DNA of 64,000 nt from Delftia sp. PS-11 (GTDB lineage Bacteria; Pseudomonadota; Gammaproteobacteria; Burkholderiales; Burkholderiaceae_C): positions 142,186 through 206,185 of the forward strand of contig NZ_JACSYA010000007.1 in NCBI RefSeq assembly GCF_029870285.1. The letters run 5' to 3'. The position numbers and the translations under genes were made by a program. The notes under the pieces were generated by a model. The model saw only the letters and a program-made list of their open reading frames with translations, made no database searches and had not been told where the DNA came from. Shown piece by piece: positions 51,071 through 62,329 of the stretch. The number at the start of each line of letters is the position of its first letter. Position 1 is the first letter of the stretch.

Positions 51071-52165
51071 TCAGGCGGCCACGGCCTCTGCCACCTGAGC
51101 CTTCAGCCGTGCACATACGGCATCGGTCACCTGCTGGGTGGTAGCACGGCCGCCCAGGTCGCGCGTGTGCAGCGCGGCATCGGCCGTAACCTGCTCCACC
51201 GCCTGCATCAGCCGCTGCGCGGCCTGCTGCTCGCCCAGATGCTCCAGCAGCATCACGCAGCTCCAGAAAGTGCCCACGGGATTGGCCAGTCCCTGGCCCA
51301 TGATGTCGAAGGCCGAGCCATGGATGGGCTCGAACATGCTGGGGTAGCGGCGCTCGGGGTCGATGTTGCCCGTAGGCGCAATCCCCAGGCTGCCGGCCAG
51401 CGCGGCAGCCAGGTCGCTGAGGATGTCGGCATGCAGGTTGGTGGCGACAATGGTGTCCAGCGTGGCCGGGCGATTGACCATGCGCGCCGTGGCGGCGTCC
51501 ACCAGTTCCTTGTCCCAGCGCACATCGGGGAACTCGGCGGAGATCTGGGTGGCGATTTCATCCCACATCACCATGGCATGGCGCTGGGCGTTGGACTTGG
51601 TGATCACCGTCAGCTGCTTGCGCGGCCGCGATTGCGCCAGCCGGAAGGCAAAACGCATGATGCGCTCCACGCCCGCGCGGGTCATCATGCTCACATCGGT
51701 GGCCACCTCGATGGGGTGGCCCTGGTGGGCGCGTCCACCCACGCCCGCATACTCGCCCTCGGAGTTCTCGCGCACGATGACCCAGTCCAGATCCTGGGGG
51801 GTGCAGCGCTTGAGCGGCGCATCGATGCCAGGCAGGATGCGCGTGGGCCGCACATTGGCGTACTGGTCAAAGCCCTGGCAGATTTTCAGGCGCAGGCCCC
51901 ACAGCGTCACATGGTCGGGGATGTGCGGATCACCGGCCGAACCGAACAAGATGGCGTCCTTGTCGCGCAGCGCGTCCAGCCCGTCGGCCGGCATCATCTC
52001 GCCATGGGCGCGGTACCAGTCGCCGCCCCAGCCGTAGCTGGTGAAGTCAAAGCCCAGGCCCGGCTGGGTATCGGCCAGCGCCTGCAGCACGGCCTGCCCT
52101 GCGGGCACCACCTCCTTGCCGATGCCATCACCGGGGATGCAGGCGATGCGATAGATCTTGCTCAT
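51071..52165 (-). CDS. ttuC: Tartrate dehydrogenase / D-malate dehydrogenase (decarboxylating)
   Basis: A 364-residue member of the isocitrate/isopropylmalate dehydrogenase family of TtuC/DmlA type. IPGDGIGKEVVPAG at the N-terminus, RENSEGEYAGVGGR, the catalytic lysine in TKSNAQRHAMVMWDE, and the metal-binding Asp in NLHADILSDLAAAL, with FEPIHGSAFDIMGQG near the end. The enzyme oxidises tartrate or decarboxylates D-malate. First gene of its operon, divergent from a LysR gene, the arrangement known for ttu and dmlA/dmlR loci. Confidence 0.9.
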   Translation of the reverse strand: MSKIYRIACIPGDGIGKEVVPAGQAVLQALADTQPGLGFDFTSYGWGGDWYRAHGEMMPADGLDALRDKDAILFGSAGDPHIPDHVTLWGLRLKICQGFDQYANVRPTRILPGIDAPLKRCTPQDLDWVIVRENSEGEYAGVGGRAHQGHPIEVATDVSMMTRAGVERIMRFAFRLAQSRPRKQLTVITKSNAQRHAMVMWDEIATQISAEFPDVRWDKELVDAATARMVNRPATLDTIVATNLHADILSDLAAALAGSLGIAPTGNIDPERRYPSMFEPIHGSAFDIMGQGLANPVGTFWSCVMLLEHLGEQQAAQRLMQAVEQVTADAALHTRDLGGRATTQQVTDAVCARLKAQVAEAVAA

Positions 52166-52260
52166 GAATGTGCTCCTTGTGTGCTTGTTGTCTCAAGGGC
52201 CACGGCAATCCATGGCCTTGTCCGTGAATCTATCGATGCGCCATGCAGATGGATGCTTCT

Positions 52261-52283
52261 AAAGTGATGGCATTGTTTACTTT
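52261..52283. promoter_or_regulatory. Possible LysR operator between ttuC and its regulator
   Basis: AAAGT and ACTTT arms 13 bases apart, overlapped by an ATTG ... CAAT pair, just before the LysR ATG in the 127-base divergent spacer. Confidence 0.4.
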
Positions 52284-52292
52284 GATTCAATA

Positions 52293-53219
52293 ATGAGTAC
52301 TCCTGTCTCGGCGCCATCGGAGATGGCCTTCTTCAGCCTGCTGGCGCGTTGTGCCAGTCTCTCGGCCACCGCCCGCGAACTGGGCATCAGCACGCCTGCA
52401 GCCAGCAAGCGGCTGTCGCAGCTGGAAGCGCGCCTGGGCGTGCAGCTGGTCAGCCGCACGACCCGGCGCCTGGGACTGACCGAGGAAGGGCAGACCTACC
52501 TGGAGCATGCGCGCCGTATCCTCAATGACATTGCCGCCATGGAGCAGGCCGTGACAGGGCTGCACTCCAGGCCGCAGGGGCTGCTGCGCATCAATGCCAC
52601 CCTGGGTTTCGGCCGCAGCCATATCGCACCGCTGATCGCCAGCTTTGTGCGCAGGCACCCGCAGATCCAGGTGCAGCTGCAACTGTCGGCATCGCCCCCT
52701 GCGCTGATCGATGACAGCTTCGACCTGTGCATACGCTTTGGCGAGCCGCCCGATGCGCGCGTCATTGCCCGGCGCCTGGCCCCCAACCGGCGCCTGCTGT
52801 GCGCATCGCCGGCCTATCTGGCCCGGCGCGGCACGCCTGCCACGCCCAGGGAGCTGGTGCAGCATGACTGCATTGATATCCGCCAGGGCGACGAGGCCCA
52901 TGGCGTGTGGCGCTTCACCCAGGACACACAGGGCCGCAGCAAGACCGAAACCATCCGCCTGCGCGACAGCCTGAGCACCAACGACGGAGAGATCGCCGTC
53001 AGCTGGGCGCTGGCGGGCCTGGGCATCGTCATGCGTGCCGAATGGGACATCGCCCGCTACCTGCGCAGCGGCCGGCTGGTGCAGGTGCTGGCCGACCACG
53101 CCACCGCAGCGGCAGACATCCATGTGGTCTACCCGCAGCGCCACGCATCCACGCAGCGTGTGCAGCGCTTCATAGAGCATCTGGCGCGCCACTTCGATGC
53201 GGCATCGCCTGGTTTCTGA
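52293..53219 (+). CDS. LysR-family regulator (DmlR/TtuA-like)
   Basis: A 308-residue LysR protein: helix-turn-helix LLARCASLSATARELGISTPAASKRLSQLE, then LVSRTTRRLGLTEEG and an effector domain. Divergent from ttuC, mirroring dmlR-dmlA and ttuA-ttuC arrangements, so it probably activates ttuC in response to tartrate or malate. It ends 80 bases before the purine-locus GntR gene and on the same strand. Confidence 0.9.
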   Translation: MSTPVSAPSEMAFFSLLARCASLSATARELGISTPAASKRLSQLEARLGVQLVSRTTRRLGLTEEGQTYLEHARRILNDIAAMEQAVTGLHSRPQGLLRINATLGFGRSHIAPLIASFVRRHPQIQVQLQLSASPPALIDDSFDLCIRFGEPPDARVIARRLAPNRRLLCASPAYLARRGTPATPRELVQHDCIDIRQGDEAHGVWRFTQDTQGRSKTETIRLRDSLSTNDGEIAVSWALAGLGIVMRAEWDIARYLRSGRLVQVLADHATAAADIHVVYPQRHASTQRVQRFIEHLARHFDAASPGF

Positions 53220-53252
53220 GCGCCTTATCCGGGGAAACGCCAATAATCAGTA

Positions 53253-53269
53253 GACAGAAACTGTATACA
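53253..53269 (-). promoter_or_regulatory. Putative GntR autoregulatory operator
   Basis: On the minus strand TGTATACAGTTTCTGTC, matching the element found before puuD, uraH/ggt and the NCS2 permease. It lies 31 bases ahead of the GntR ATG; a TATGAT box lies between. Confidence 0.6.
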
Positions 53270-53299
53270 ACTCTTGACCTCTGCCGCTATGATGAAGGC

Positions 53300-53977
53300 A
53301 TGGAGACCTCCACCACCAGTTTCATTGTCGAGAGCCTGACGCGGGCGATCGTCGAGCACCGCCTGCTGCCCGGCACCAAGCTGGCCGAGCAGAAATTGGC
53401 CGACCATTTCGGCGTCTCGCGCACCCTGGTGCGGCAGGCGCTGTTCCAGTTGTCGCAAAACCGCCTGATCCGGCTGGAGCCTGCGCGCGGCGCCTTCGTG
53501 GCCACACCCTCGGTGGACGAGGCGCGCCAGGTTTTCGCGGTGCGCCGCATGCTGGAAGCCGAAATGGTGCGCGCCTTCATTGCCCAGGGCACGCCAGCCA
53601 AGATCCGCGCGCTGCGCCAGCACGTCGCGGCCGAAAAGAAAGCCATGGACGGCAACGATGTCGGCCAGCGCACCGAGCTGCTGGGCGACTTCCACGTGCG
53701 CATGGCAGAACTCATGGGCAACGAAGTGCTGGCCCAGTTGCTGGGCGAACTGATCTCGCGCTGCGCGCTGATCACGCTGATGTACCAGTCGAGCAGCGCC
53801 GCAGCGCATTCCCACGAGGAGCACGCCGAAATCGTCACCGCCCTGGCCAGTGGCGATGCCGACCAGGCAGTGCGCCTCATGCAACAGCACCTGGACCATG
53901 TCGAGGCCGGCCTGACCTTCGACCGCGACATGCCGACCAGCGATCTTTCGATGGCCCTTTCCTCTGTATCCGCATGA
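53300..53977 (+). CDS. GntR-family regulator of allantoin/urate catabolism (FCD type)
   Basis: A 225-residue regulator: winged helix about residues 8-72 (AIVEHRLLPGTKLAEQKLADHFGVSRTLVRQALFQL), FCD domain about 80-205. It is the first gene of a four-gene unit with puuE, uraD-allC and an M20 hydrolase; its TGA overlaps the puuE ATG (ATGA). A copy of the shared TGTATACA motif directly precedes it, suggesting autoregulation, and further copies precede the other urate genes, making this the likely pathway regulator. No clear Shine-Dalgarno; the ATG begins METSTT. Confidence 0.9.
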   Translation: METSTTSFIVESLTRAIVEHRLLPGTKLAEQKLADHFGVSRTLVRQALFQLSQNRLIRLEPARGAFVATPSVDEARQVFAVRRMLEAEMVRAFIAQGTPAKIRALRQHVAAEKKAMDGNDVGQRTELLGDFHVRMAELMGNEVLAQLLGELISRCALITLMYQSSSAAAHSHEEHAEIVTALASGDADQAVRLMQQHLDHVEAGLTFDRDMPTSDLSMALSSVSA

Positions 53978-54930
53978 CCTACGACGCCACTGCCCCCTAT
54001 CCCCGCGACCTGATCGGCTACGGCCGCACTCCCCCGCATGCCCGCTGGCCCGGCCAGGCCCGCGTGGCTGTGCAGTTCGTGCTCAACTATGAAGAAGGCG
54101 GCGAAAACAGCGTGCTGCACGGCGATGCCGCCAGCGAGCAGTTCCTGTCCGAGATGTTCAATCCGGCTGCCTATCCTGAGCGCCACATGAGCATGGAGGG
54201 CATCTACGAATACGGTTCGCGCGCCGGTGTCTGGCGCATCCTGCGCGAGTTCGAAAAGCGTGGCCTGCCGCTGACCGTCTTCGGCGTGGCCACGGCACTG
54301 CAAAAGCACCGCGAGCTGGCAGCTGCCTTCCACGAGCTGGGCCATGAGGTCGCCTGCCACGGCCTCAAGTGGATCCACTACCAGAACATTCCCGCCGAAG
54401 CCGAACGTGCCCACATGCAGCAATGCATGGAGATCTTTGGCGAACTGTACGGCCACGATGGCGACCACGGCCTGGGCTGGTACACAGGCCGCGACAGCCC
54501 CAACACCCACCGACTGGTCGCCGACGACGGCCGCTTCACCTACGACAGCGACTACTACGGCGATGACCTTCCCTTCTGGATGAAGGTGCAAAAGAGCGAC
54601 GGCAGCACGCACAGCCAGCTCATCGTGCCCTACACCCTGGACTGCAACGACATGCGCTTCGCACTGCCCCAGGGCTACTCGCACGCCGACCCGTTCTTCC
54701 AGTACATGAAGGACACGTTCGACGCGCTGTACGCCGAGGGCGACCCGCAGGGCGACGACTCGCCCAAGATGATGAGCATCGGCATGCACTGCCGCCTGCT
54801 GGGCCGGCCCGGACGCATCACCGCGCTGCAGCGCTTCCTCGATCACATCCAGCGGCACGACAAGGTCTGGGTCTGCCGCCGCATCGACCTCGCGCGCCAC
54901 TGGGCAAGCAACCACCCCGAAAAGGAATGA
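53974..54930 (+). CDS. puuE: Allantoinase, PuuE type
   Basis: A 318-residue allantoinase of the polysaccharide-deacetylase fold, converting allantoin to allantoate without the binuclear metal centre of AllB. Diagnostic stretches are RDLIGYGRTPPHARWPG, QFVLNYEEGGENSVLHGD, SMEGIYEYGSRAGVWR and HGLKWIHYQN. Start overlaps the GntR stop by four bases and its stop overlaps the next ATG by four bases, so the whole unit is translationally chained. Confidence 0.95.
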   Translation: MTYDATAPYPRDLIGYGRTPPHARWPGQARVAVQFVLNYEEGGENSVLHGDAASEQFLSEMFNPAAYPERHMSMEGIYEYGSRAGVWRILREFEKRGLPLTVFGVATALQKHRELAAAFHELGHEVACHGLKWIHYQNIPAEAERAHMQQCMEIFGELYGHDGDHGLGWYTGRDSPNTHRLVADDGRFTYDSDYYGDDLPFWMKVQKSDGSTHSQLIVPYTLDCNDMRFALPQGYSHADPFFQYMKDTFDALYAEGDPQGDDSPKMMSIGMHCRLLGRPGRITALQRFLDHIQRHDKVWVCRRIDLARHWASNHPEKE

Positions 54931-56711
54931 CGAGCATGGCACTGACGCTGGAACAACTCAACGCCGCCGATCTGGCAACCGCCGCAGGCCTGCTCGACGG
55001 CCTCTACGAACATTCGCCCTGGATCGCCGAAGCCGCACTGGCCCAGCGCCCTTTCCGTTCGCTGGCCCAGATCAAGTACGCCATGGCACAGGTGCTGGAC
55101 AAGGCACCGCTGCAGGCCAAGCTCGACCTGATCCGCGCCCACCCGGAACTGGCGGGCAAGGCCATGGAGGCCAACACGCTCACGGCCGAATCCACCAACG
55201 AGCAGACCAAGGCCGGCCTGACGCGCTGCACGCCCGAAGAACTGGAGCACATCCGCGCGCTCAACGCCGAGTACGGCAAGCGCTTCGGCTTTCCCTTCAT
55301 CCTGGCGGTGCGCGGGCCGCGCGGCACGGGCCTTGCCAAAGCCGAAATCATCGAGACCTTCGAGCGCCGCCTGCACAACCACCCCGACTTCGAGCTGGGC
55401 GAGGCGCTGCGCAACATCCACCGCATCGCGGAGATCCGGCTCAATGACAAGTTCGGCTACACGCCCGAACTGGGCAACGATGTCTGGGACTGGCAGGAAA
55501 AGCTGGCACAGCACAGCGACCCCGGCTATGCCGAAAAAGGCCAGCTCACCGTCACCTACCTGACCGATGCCCACCGTGCCTGCGCCCAGCGCATCAGCCA
55601 CTGGATGCGTGACTGCGGCTTCGACGAGGTCGAGATTGACGCCGTGGGCAACGTCGTGGGCCGCTACAAGGCTGCCACCGAGGACGCCAGGACCCTGCTG
55701 ACCGGCAGCCACTACGACACCGTGCGCAACGGCGGCAAGTACGACGGCCGCCTGGGCATCTTCGTGCCCATGGCCTGCGTGCGCGAACTGCACCGCCAGG
55801 GCAAGCGACTGCCCTTCCACATCGAAGTCGTGGGCTTCTCGGAAGAGGAAGGCCAGCGCTACAAAGCCACCTTCCTGGGCTCGGGCGCGCTGATCGGCGA
55901 CTTCAAGCAGCAGTGGCTGGAGCAAAAGGACGCCGACGGCATCACCCTGCGCGAAGCCATGCAGCACGCGGGCCTGTGCATCGACGACATCCCCAAGCTG
56001 CAGCGCGATCCGGCCCGCTACCTGGGCTTCATCGAGGTACACATCGAGCAGGGCCCGGTGCTCAACGAGCTGGACATTCCCCTGGGCATCGTCACCTCGA
56101 TCAACGGCAGCGCGCGCTATATCTGCGAGATGACCGGCATGGCCAGCCATGCAGGCACTACACCCATGGACCGCCGCCGCGACGCCGCCACCGGCGTGGC
56201 GGAACTGGCGCTGTACATGGAGCAGCGCGCAGCGCGCGACGGCACCTCGGTGGCCACCATGGGACAGCTCCATGTGCCTAGCGGCTCGGTCAACGTCGTG
56301 CCTGGCCGCTGCCAGTTCAGCCTGGACCTGCGCGCACCCACCGATGCGCAGCGCGATGCGCTGGTGGCCGATATCCTGGCCGAGCTGGACGCCATCGCCC
56401 GGCGCCGGGGCCTGCGCTACACCACCGAACTGGCCATGCAGGCCGCCGCCGCGCCCAGCGCCCCCGAATGGCAGCAGCGCTGGGAAGCCGCCGTGGACGC
56501 ACTGGGCGTGCAGCTGCACCGCATGCCCAGCGGCGCAGGCCACGATGCCATGAAGCTGCACGAAATCATGCCCCAGGCCATGCTCTTCGTGCGCGGCCTC
56601 AACGCGGGCATCAGCCACAACCCGCTGGAAAGCTCCACGGCCGACGACATGCAGCTGTCCGTCGACGCCTTCTCCCACGTACTGAACCAACTGGCCCAAG
56701 AGCAGCAATGA
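54927..56711 (+). CDS. Fused OHCU decarboxylase (UraD) - allantoate amidohydrolase (AllC)
   Basis: A 594-residue bifunctional enzyme. Residues about 1-170 are UraD, decarboxylating OHCU to S-allantoin, with the catalytic histidine near 72 in RAHPELAGK. Residues about 185-590 are an M20/AllC amidohydrolase with GSHYDTVRNGGKYDG (His near 262, Asp near 273), EEEGQRY near 309, HIEQGPVL near 373 and SHNPLESS near 562. It thus performs the steps just before and just after PuuE. The fusion is established in related Burkholderiales. Four-base overlaps join it to both neighbours. Confidence 0.94.
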   Translation: MTSMALTLEQLNAADLATAAGLLDGLYEHSPWIAEAALAQRPFRSLAQIKYAMAQVLDKAPLQAKLDLIRAHPELAGKAMEANTLTAESTNEQTKAGLTRCTPEELEHIRALNAEYGKRFGFPFILAVRGPRGTGLAKAEIIETFERRLHNHPDFELGEALRNIHRIAEIRLNDKFGYTPELGNDVWDWQEKLAQHSDPGYAEKGQLTVTYLTDAHRACAQRISHWMRDCGFDEVEIDAVGNVVGRYKAATEDARTLLTGSHYDTVRNGGKYDGRLGIFVPMACVRELHRQGKRLPFHIEVVGFSEEEGQRYKATFLGSGALIGDFKQQWLEQKDADGITLREAMQHAGLCIDDIPKLQRDPARYLGFIEVHIEQGPVLNELDIPLGIVTSINGSARYICEMTGMASHAGTTPMDRRRDAATGVAELALYMEQRAARDGTSVATMGQLHVPSGSVNVVPGRCQFSLDLRAPTDAQRDALVADILAELDAIARRRGLRYTTELAMQAAAAPSAPEWQQRWEAAVDALGVQLHRMPSGAGHDAMKLHEIMPQAMLFVRGLNAGISHNPLESSTADDMQLSVDAFSHVLNQLAQEQQ

Positions 56712-57985
56712 CCCCCATGAACCACGACAAGCAAGCCACCTACGCCGCACTGGACGCCTGGATCGACCAGCACTTCGACGAGCAGGTGCAATTCCTGCAG
56801 GCCCTGGTGCAAGTGCCTACCGACACCCCGCCCGGCAACAACGCACCGCACGCCGAGCGCACCGCCGAGCTGCTCAAGACCTTTGGCTACGACGCTGAAA
56901 AGCACAGCGTGCCCGAAGCCGAAGTCCAGGCCTACGGCATGCAGTCCATCACCAACCTCATCGTGCGCCGCCCCTACGGCGACGGTGGCCGCACCATCGC
57001 GCTGAACGCCCACGGCGACGTGGTGCCACCCGGCGAAGGCTGGACCAAGGAACCCTACGGCGCCACCATCGAGGACGGCAAGCTCTACGGTCGCGCCGCT
57101 GCCGTGAGCAAGAGCGACTTTGCCAGCTTCACCTACGCCGTGCGCGCGCTCGAAGCCGTGGCGCGCCCCGCCAAGGGCGCCGTGGAACTGCACTTCACCT
57201 ACGACGAGGAATTCGGCGGCATCCTGGGCCCCGGCTGGCTGCTTGCCAACAACCTGACCCGGCCCGACCTGATGGTCGCGGCAGGCTTCAGCTACGAAGT
57301 CGTCACCGCCCACAACGGCTGCCTGCAGATGGAAGTGACCGTGCACGGCAAGATGGCCCACGCAGCCGTTCCGCATACCGGCGTGGACGCTCTGCAGGCC
57401 GCCGTGGCACTGATGAATGCGCTGTACGCGGAAAACACCAAGTACCAGCAGGTCACCTCGAAGGTGCCGGGCATCAAGCACCCCTACCTGAACATCGGCC
57501 GCATCGAAGGCGGCACCAACACCAACGTGGTGCCGGGCAAGGTCGTGCTCAAGCTCGACCGCCGCATGATCCCCGAAGAAAACCCCGCAGAGGTCGAGGC
57601 CAGCATCCGCGCCGTCATTGCCCAGGCCGTGGCCGACTTCAACACCCGGGGCGGGTACGCGGGCGAAGACGCCGTGCGCGTGGACATCAAGCGCCTGTTG
57701 CTGGCCAACGCCATGACCCCCCTGCCCGGCAACCAGCCCCTGGTGGACGCCATCCAGACCCACGCAGAGGCCGTCTTCGGCGAAAAGCCGCCAGCCGTCG
57801 GCACACCGCTGTACACCGACGTGCGCCTGTACGTGGAGCGCGGCATTCCCGGCGTCATCTATGGCGCGGGTCCCCGCACCGTGCTGGAGTCCCACGCCAA
57901 GCGCGCCGACGAACGCCTGGTGCTCGAAGACCTGCGCCGCGCCACCAAGGTGGTGGCACGCATGCTCAGCGACCTGACTGCCTGA
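56708..57985 (+). CDS. M20-family amidohydrolase in the allantoin operon
   Basis: A 425-residue zinc hydrolase of the ArgE/DapE branch: metal ligand motif NAHGDVVPPGEGW near 100, a GRAAAVSKSDFASF segment in place of the usual GRGxxDMKGG, YDEEFGG near 165, and a C-terminal SHAKRADERL. It overlaps the previous gene by four bases and ends the operon before a strong terminator. Its place suggests action on a ureido compound, for example ureidoglycolate or ureidoglycine, since no ureidoglycolate lyase (AllA) is in the window. That function is inference; family membership is firm. Confidence 0.85.
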   Translation: MTPMNHDKQATYAALDAWIDQHFDEQVQFLQALVQVPTDTPPGNNAPHAERTAELLKTFGYDAEKHSVPEAEVQAYGMQSITNLIVRRPYGDGGRTIALNAHGDVVPPGEGWTKEPYGATIEDGKLYGRAAAVSKSDFASFTYAVRALEAVARPAKGAVELHFTYDEEFGGILGPGWLLANNLTRPDLMVAAGFSYEVVTAHNGCLQMEVTVHGKMAHAAVPHTGVDALQAAVALMNALYAENTKYQQVTSKVPGIKHPYLNIGRIEGGTNTNVVPGKVVLKLDRRMIPEENPAEVEASIRAVIAQAVADFNTRGGYAGEDAVRVDIKRLLLANAMTPLPGNQPLVDAIQTHAEAVFGEKPPAVGTPLYTDVRLYVERGIPGVIYGAGPRTVLESHAKRADERLVLEDLRRATKVVARMLSDLTA

Positions 57986-58011
57986 CGCGGCACGCCTGCC
58001 CCGCCTCCCCC

Positions 58012-58035
58012 AACCCGGCTGCGCCGGGTTTTTTT
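58012..58035 (+). terminator. Rho-independent terminator of the puuE operon
   Basis: AACCCGGC-TGC-GCCGGGTT perfect hairpin followed by a seven-T run. Confidence 0.92.
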
Positions 58036-58042
58036 ACGCCCC

Positions 58043-58059
58043 TGCACTGCCTCGGGGCA
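58043..58059 (+). promoter_or_regulatory. NtrC-like site 1 upstream of the NCS2 permease
   Basis: TGCACT-GCCTC-GGGGCA, close to TGCACY-N5-RGTGCA with one clear mismatch. Centre about 126 bases upstream of the predicted sigma-54 start. Confidence 0.55.
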
Positions 58060-58116
58060 TGCGCACCACCGAGGCGCCCCAGCCACGCCTGCCACCGCCC
58101 TGGCCGCACGGCGGCA

Positions 58117-58133
58117 GGCACCAGCACAGTGCC
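58117..58133 (+). promoter_or_regulatory. NtrC-like site 2 upstream of the NCS2 permease
   Basis: GGCACC-AGCAC-AGTGCC, an inverted repeat matching the NtrC core GCAC-N7-GTGC. Centre about 52 bases upstream of the predicted start, closer than usual. Confidence 0.4.
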
Positions 58134-58150
58134 TGCGGCCTCACCGGCGC

Positions 58151-58166
58151 TGGCACCCGTCTTGCA
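58151..58166 (+). promoter_or_regulatory. Sigma-54 promoter of the NCS2 permease
   Basis: TGGCAC-CCGTC-TTGCA is a full -24/-12 consensus match with GG and GC ten bases apart. Predicted start near 58177, giving a leader of about 160 bases that carries the GntR-type motif. Confidence 0.85.
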
Positions 58167-58252
58167 ATGCTGATGCATGCCTGCAGCCCTGCCAGCAGGA
58201 TTGGCACGCCAGCCGCCACAGGGTTTACCGGGAGCAGAAATCCCCCATGAGT

Positions 58253-58269
58253 TGTATACACTTTTTGTA
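58253..58269 (+). promoter_or_regulatory. Putative GntR operator in the NCS2 permease leader
   Basis: TGTATACACTTTTTGTA, differing at one base from the copy between uraH and ggt. It lies about 77 bases downstream of the sigma-54 start, a roadblock position. Confidence 0.65.
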
Positions 58270-58337
58270 TGGATGCCGGCCTGAAAATGTGCCATGCCAG
58301 CATCCGTTGCCATAAATCCACGAGGAGACAAGTCCCC

Positions 58338-59825
58338 ATGAAATCGTCCGTTCACCCCGTCGATGAGATGCTGCCCATGGGCAAGCTCACGGCACTCGGC
58401 CTGCAGCACGTGCTCGTGATGTATGCCGGCGCCGTGGCCGTTCCGCTCATTGTCGGACGCGCGCTCAACCTGCCGCCCGATCAGGTGGCACACCTGATCT
58501 CGGCCGACCTGTTCTGCTGCGGCCTGATCACCCTGATCCAGGCCATGGGCGCCACCCAATGGTTCGGCATCAAGCTGCCCGTAATGATGGGCGTGACCTT
58601 CGCCAGCGTGGCCCCCATGGTGTCCATGGCTCAGACCACGGGCGGCTCGGCGGGGGCCGGGCTGATCTTCGGCTCAGTCATCGGGGCGGGGGTGGTATCC
58701 ATCCTCATTGCGCCGCTGATCAGCCGCATGCTGCGCTTTTTCCCGCCCGTGGTGACCGGCACCATCATCGCCGTCATCGGCATCAGCCTGATGCGCGTGG
58801 GCATCAACTGGATCTTCGGCAACCCCGTGGGACCGACCGCCCCCAGCGTCCCCAACCCCGAACACCTCAAGTGGCTGGCTGATGCCCAGGCCGCCGCCGG
58901 CGCGCCGGGCTCCTCGCTGCCGCCCGTGCCCAAGGGCTTCTCGGTCGTCCCCACCATTCCCAATCCCAAGTACGCAGACCTGACCGGCGTGGGCATCTCG
59001 GCCGTCGTGCTGCTGTCCATCCTGCTGATCGCGCGCTTTGCCAAGGGCTTCCTGGCCAACGTCTCGGTGCTCATGGGTATCCTGATCGGCGGCGTGCTGT
59101 CCGTGGCCATGGGCCTGATGGACTTCAGCAAAGTGGCCAAGGCCGAGTGGTTCACCATGGTGCTGCCCTTCGAGATCGCCGCACCCGTGTTCGACCCCAT
59201 CCTGATACTGACCATGAGCCTGGTGATGGTCGTGGTCATGATCGAGTCCACCGGCATGTTCCTGGCACTGGGCGACATGACGCAGCGCGAAATCAGCCAG
59301 GACGAGCTGACCCGGGGCCTGCGCACCGATGGCCTGGGCACGCTGATCGGCGGCATCTTCAACACCTTCCCCTACACCAGCTTCTCGCAGAACGTGGGCC
59401 TGGTCGCCGTCACCGGCGTCAAGAGCCGCTGGGTCTGCGTGGCCGGCGGCGCCATCCTCATCGTGCTGGGCCTGCTGCCCAAGATGGGCGCACTGGTCGA
59501 ATCCCTGCCCACCGTGGTGCTGGGCGGCGCGGGCCTGGTGATGTTCGGCATGGTCGCAGCCACCGGCATCCGCATTCTCAGCAATGTGGATTTCCAGACA
59601 AATCGCAATAATGCAATGGTAGTAGCTGTCTCCATCGGCGTTGGCATGATTCCGCTGGTGGCACCTAATTTCCGCCAATGGATGCCCCACAGCATTCATC
59701 CACTGATTGAATCCGGTATCCTGCTTGCCTCGATTACCGCCGTGGCATTGAACATTTTCTTCAACGGAGCCAGCAGCGACACCTCCGCTGCCGTCCGGGC
59801 CGCGCGCCAGGCAGATGCACACTGA
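58338..59825 (+). CDS. NCS2-family urate/xanthine permease
   Basis: A 495-residue nucleobase:cation symporter-2 with about 12-14 membrane segments. The family signature SFSQNVGLVAVTGVKSR sits in the TM10 region, with ESTGMFLALGDMT before it; these match bacterial xanthine/urate carriers of the UacT/PbuX type. GAGGAGA lies nine bases before the chosen ATG (MKSSVHP); an upstream ATG near 58269 lacks a ribosome site. The C-terminal 200 bases are more A/T-rich in codon choice than the rest. Urate or xanthine uptake fits the adjacent catabolic operon. Confidence 0.92.
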   Translation: MKSSVHPVDEMLPMGKLTALGLQHVLVMYAGAVAVPLIVGRALNLPPDQVAHLISADLFCCGLITLIQAMGATQWFGIKLPVMMGVTFASVAPMVSMAQTTGGSAGAGLIFGSVIGAGVVSILIAPLISRMLRFFPPVVTGTIIAVIGISLMRVGINWIFGNPVGPTAPSVPNPEHLKWLADAQAAAGAPGSSLPPVPKGFSVVPTIPNPKYADLTGVGISAVVLLSILLIARFAKGFLANVSVLMGILIGGVLSVAMGLMDFSKVAKAEWFTMVLPFEIAAPVFDPILILTMSLVMVVVMIESTGMFLALGDMTQREISQDELTRGLRTDGLGTLIGGIFNTFPYTSFSQNVGLVAVTGVKSRWVCVAGGAILIVLGLLPKMGALVESLPTVVLGGAGLVMFGMVAATGIRILSNVDFQTNRNNAMVVAVSIGVGMIPLVAPNFRQWMPHSIHPLIESGILLASITAVALNIFFNGASSDTSAAVRAARQADAH

Positions 59826-60008
59826 TGAAGCCGTGCCCGCCTGGCGGGCACCCCAACACACGTCCGGCCTACCCGCCGTACTGTCCGCCCCCCTGTTGCC
59901 CATAGGCACAGGGGATTTGTTGTCAAAATCCCTGAAGGCAAATTGTCCTGCCGCTCATAGGCTGCAGCCATCCGGTAAGCTCCGAGAGCATTTGCAGAGA
60001 AATCCTGT

Positions 60009-62303
<2,295 letters not shown>

Positions 62304-62329
62304 GCCCCGCCTCAGGCGAGGCACTGAAT

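Larger units (their letters stand above)
57986..58337 (+). other. Control region between the puuE operon and the NCS2 permease
   Basis: These 352 bases hold no gene. In order they contain the operon terminator, two NtrC-like repeats, a sigma-54 promoter and a GntR-type motif in the leader, each annotated separately, then a GAGGAG ribosome site. Confidence 0.75.
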
